Source: Oligoflexia bacterium (GTDB lineage Bacteria; Bdellovibrionota; JAFGOL01). From it: a DNA stretch of 7,407 bases. The stretch spans positions 1 to 7,407 of the forward strand of contig JAFGOL010000177.1 of assembly GCA_016926495.1 (NCBI GenBank). The letters are read 5' to 3'. Below the pieces are notes generated by a model that was not told where the DNA came from, did no database searches, and saw only the letters and a program-made list of their open reading frames with translations. Made by a program: the position numbers and the translations under genes. Below, piece after piece: positions 5,730-7,407 of this stretch; the stretch's first letter is position 1, and each line of letters opens with the position of its first letter.

Positions 5730-7155
5730 ACTCTTTAAGCTTTTTAAGCAGTATGGCATTGACGACGGCAGGATCGGCCTTGCCCCTGCTCTGCCTCATG
5801 ACCTGCCCGACAAAATAACCCATGACCTTGTCTTTCCCGCTTTTAAACTGCGCAACCTGGTCCTGCGAACGGGCAAGGACATCGTCCACTATTTTTTCTA
5901 TGAACGAATGGTCCTGTATCTGCCTTAAACTGTCCCTGTCAACTATTTCGGACGGTCTTACCGGCGATCCCAGCATTTCGTTGAATATGTCCTTCGCGGT
6001 CTGCTGGTTAATTTCCTTTTTTATAACCAGGAGCAGCAGTTCGCCAAGCCTTCGGTAATCAACCGAAAAATCGTCTATTGATATTTTCTGATCATTAAGG
6101 ACCCGCATAACCTCCATCATTATCCAGTTACTGGAGAGCTTGGGGTCATTCGTGACGGAAACCAGCTTTTCATAAAACACCGCAAGACTTTTGTCGGTAG
6201 CGATAACTTCGGCATCATACCTCGGGATCGAGTACTCACCGATAAACCTCTCGATCTTGGCATCAGGAAGTTCCGGTATCTCGGATTTCAATTCGTTAAT
6301 CATCCTTTCATCTATTATAAGCGGCTGCAAATCAGGCTCAGGAAAATACCTGTAGTCGTTGGCTTCCTCTTTTCTCCTCATGGATCGCGTAGTCCCGGAA
6401 TCCGAATCAAAAAGCCGTGTTTCCTGAACAATGGGAGTGCCCGCAGCCAGCAGCGCGCTTTGTCTTTCAATTTCGTATGATAAGGCTTTTTCAATAAACC
6501 TGAACGAATTCATGTTCTTGATTTCCACCTTTGTACCGAGCTTTTTTTCCCCTGTTTTCCTGACCGACACGTTGGCATCGCACCTGAAATTACCCTGCTC
6601 CATGTTACAATCGCTCACCTCGATATAGGTAAGAATTGCCTTGAGCTTTTTTAAATATTCAACAGCCTGTTCAGGGCTTCTCAGATCCGGCTCGCTGACA
6701 ATTTCAATAAGCGGGGCGCCCGCCCTGTTAAGATCAACAAGACTGCCGCTTCCTTCGTGAATATTCTTTCCGGCGTCCTCTTCCATATGTATGCGCGTAA
6801 GCCCTATCCTTTCCAGGGTCCCGTCAGGCAGGGATATGTCTATATAACCGCCGGACGAAAAGGGCCTGTCATACTGGGAAGTCTGAAAACCTTTCGGCAG
6901 GTCGGGATAAAAATAACTTTTCCTGGCAAAAATACTCGTGGGATTTATTTTACAGTTTAACGCGAGCGCGGCCTTGACCGCGTACCTTACGGCCCGGGCA
7001 TTAAGTACCGGAAGAACACCGGGCTGGGCGGAACAAACCGGGCATATATTGGCATTCTGCACTGAACCGAATTCATTGGAACAGGAGCAGAAAAGCTTGC
7101 TCCTTGTGGCAAGCTGTGTATGTACCTCCAGCCCTATTACGGCTTCGTAATTCAT
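5728..7155 (-). CDS. gatB: Glu-tRNA(Gln)/Asp-tRNA(Asn) amidotransferase subunit B
   Basis: The product has 475 residues, the normal full length for GatB. GatB activates the glutamyl or aspartyl group on misacylated tRNA with ATP and amidates it with ammonia from GatA. Family motifs are in order: GLEVH at 8-12; a zinc-type cysteine set at C23, C25, C38 and C41; ARKSYFYPDLPKGFQ at 77-91; DLNRAGAPLIEIVSEPDL at 141-158; CNMEQGNFRCDANVSVR at 183-199; and the MRRKEEANDYRYFPEPDL block at 259-276. The C-terminal YqeY-like helical region, used by the family for tRNA binding, runs from about 330 to 475 and ends in a GYFVGQVMRQSRGKADP motif typical of GatB. The ATG overlaps the gatA stop by 4 nt and is preceded by GGAGA at 7163-7167 with about 7 nt spacing. 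Nothing is missing or broken. PET112/GatB is the only reasonable family. Confidence 0.98.
   Translation of the reverse strand: MNYEAVIGLEVHTQLATRSKLFCSCSNEFGSVQNANICPVCSAQPGVLPVLNARAVRYAVKAALALNCKINPTSIFARKSYFYPDLPKGFQTSQYDRPFSSGGYIDISLPDGTLERIGLTRIHMEEDAGKNIHEGSGSLVDLNRAGAPLIEIVSEPDLRSPEQAVEYLKKLKAILTYIEVSDCNMEQGNFRCDANVSVRKTGEKKLGTKVEIKNMNSFRFIEKALSYEIERQSALLAAGTPIVQETRLFDSDSGTTRSMRRKEEANDYRYFPEPDLQPLIIDERMINELKSEIPELPDAKIERFIGEYSIPRYDAEVIATDKSLAVFYEKLVSVTNDPKLSSNWIMMEVMRVLNDQKISIDDFSVDYRRLGELLLLVIKKEINQQTAKDIFNEMLGSPVRPSEIVDRDSLRQIQDHSFIEKIVDDVLARSQDQVAQFKSGKDKVMGYFVGQVMRQSRGKADPAVVNAILLKKLKE
7152..7155 (-). other. gatA/gatB ATGA stop-start overlap
   Basis: On the minus strand the bases read ATGA: ATG (7155-7153) starts gatB and TGA (7154-7152) ends gatA. 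This suggests translational coupling, which would help keep the two subunits of one complex in balance. Confidence 0.9.
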
Positions 7156-7407
7156 TGTCCGATCTCCGCTATATTGTTAAACCACCGGCCGTTCGCGTTC
7201 TGGACCAGCCATGATATTTCAAACAATTTTTTCTCGTTAAAATGATCGCCTGTAAGCTGCATGCCTATCGGCATTCCCCCGGAAGAAAACCCCGAAGGAA
7301 ACGCGAGGGAAGGAACAGCGGCCAGGTTGGCCGAAATGGTAAAAACGTCCGCCAGGTACATCTGGATGGGATCGCTCATCTTTTCACCTATATTGAAAGC
7401 CGTAGAC
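7152..7407 (-). CDS. gatA: Glu-tRNA(Gln)/Asp-tRNA(Asn) amidotransferase subunit A, C-terminal part (5' end outside window)
   Basis: Only the last 84 codons are in the window; the frame is open to the window edge, so the start lies beyond 7407. The visible part matches the C-terminal end of GatA: STAFNIGEK, then a MYLADVFT segment, SANLAAVPSLAFPSGF and GMPIGMQLTGDHFNE, which in the family form the end of the amidase-signature fold. The catalytic Lys/cis-Ser/Ser residues lie upstream and cannot be checked. In the GatCAB complex, GatA releases ammonia from glutamine and passes it to GatB, which amidates misacylated Glu-tRNA(Gln) or Asp-tRNA(Asn) in the cytoplasm. The TGA stop at 7152-7154 overlaps the ATG of gatB in an ATGA arrangement, the usual gatA-gatB order with likely translational coupling. 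Identification is confident because of the adjacent gatB and the typical C-terminal motifs. Confidence 0.95.
   Translation of the reverse strand, partial: STAFNIGEKMSDPIQMYLADVFTISANLAAVPSLAFPSGFSSGGMPIGMQLTGDHFNEKKLFEISWLVQNANGRWFNNIAEIGQ

Noticed and set aside
894..7154. Possible reassignment of TGA to an amino acid, as in some candidate phyla
   Set aside because: TGA ends four genes at the expected family lengths or at tight junctions, and no conserved position inside a gene uses TGA. The TGA before tgt is therefore read as a stop.

Overview
The window is one densely packed stretch of six genes, all on the minus strand and read from position 7407 towards position 1. In transcription order they are: the 3' end of gatA (truncated by the window edge), gatB, a large AsmA-like envelope protein gene, mtnA, a gene for a two-GYF-domain membrane protein, and tgt (truncated at its 3' end by the window edge). 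The junctions are a 4-nt ATGA overlap (gatA/gatB), 8 nt (gatB/asmA-like), 15 nt (asmA-like/mtnA), a second 4-nt ATGA overlap (mtnA/GYF gene) and 0 nt (GYF gene/tgt). No gap is large enough for a promoter or terminator, so this is almost certainly the middle of a single operon. No RNA gene, mobile element or CRISPR array was seen, and no plus-strand gene is supported.

The organism is a bacterium using the standard code: TGA ends gatA, gatB, mtnA and the GYF gene, and TAG ends the asmA-like gene. It is probably diderm, because an AsmA-family protein is an envelope component. It uses the GatCAB amidotransferase, so it probably makes Gln-tRNA and/or Asn-tRNA indirectly. It also makes queuosine-type tRNA. 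Base composition is intermediate and codon use looks even across all six genes, with no sign of recent transfer. The overall style (GYF_2 membrane protein, Lys-rich AsmA-like protein, compact operon) reminds me of uncultured diderm candidate phyla such as Omnitrophota. That is only an impression; no taxonomic marker here settles it.

Functionally, the operon opens with tRNA amidation (gatA, gatB) and closes with tRNA modification (tgt). Between them lie two predicted membrane-anchored envelope proteins and the methylthioribose-phosphate isomerase of methionine salvage. No obvious pathway joins these genes. The least familiar gene is the 499-residue GYF protein at 894-2393, with two GYF_2 domains, one membrane segment, an uncharacterised domain, a TonB-like proline stretch and a very acidic tail. 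The AsmA-like protein encoded two genes upstream has the opposite, strongly Lys-rich tail. The most unusual gene boundary is GYF/tgt, where tgt starts with TTG directly after, and in frame with, the upstream TGA.
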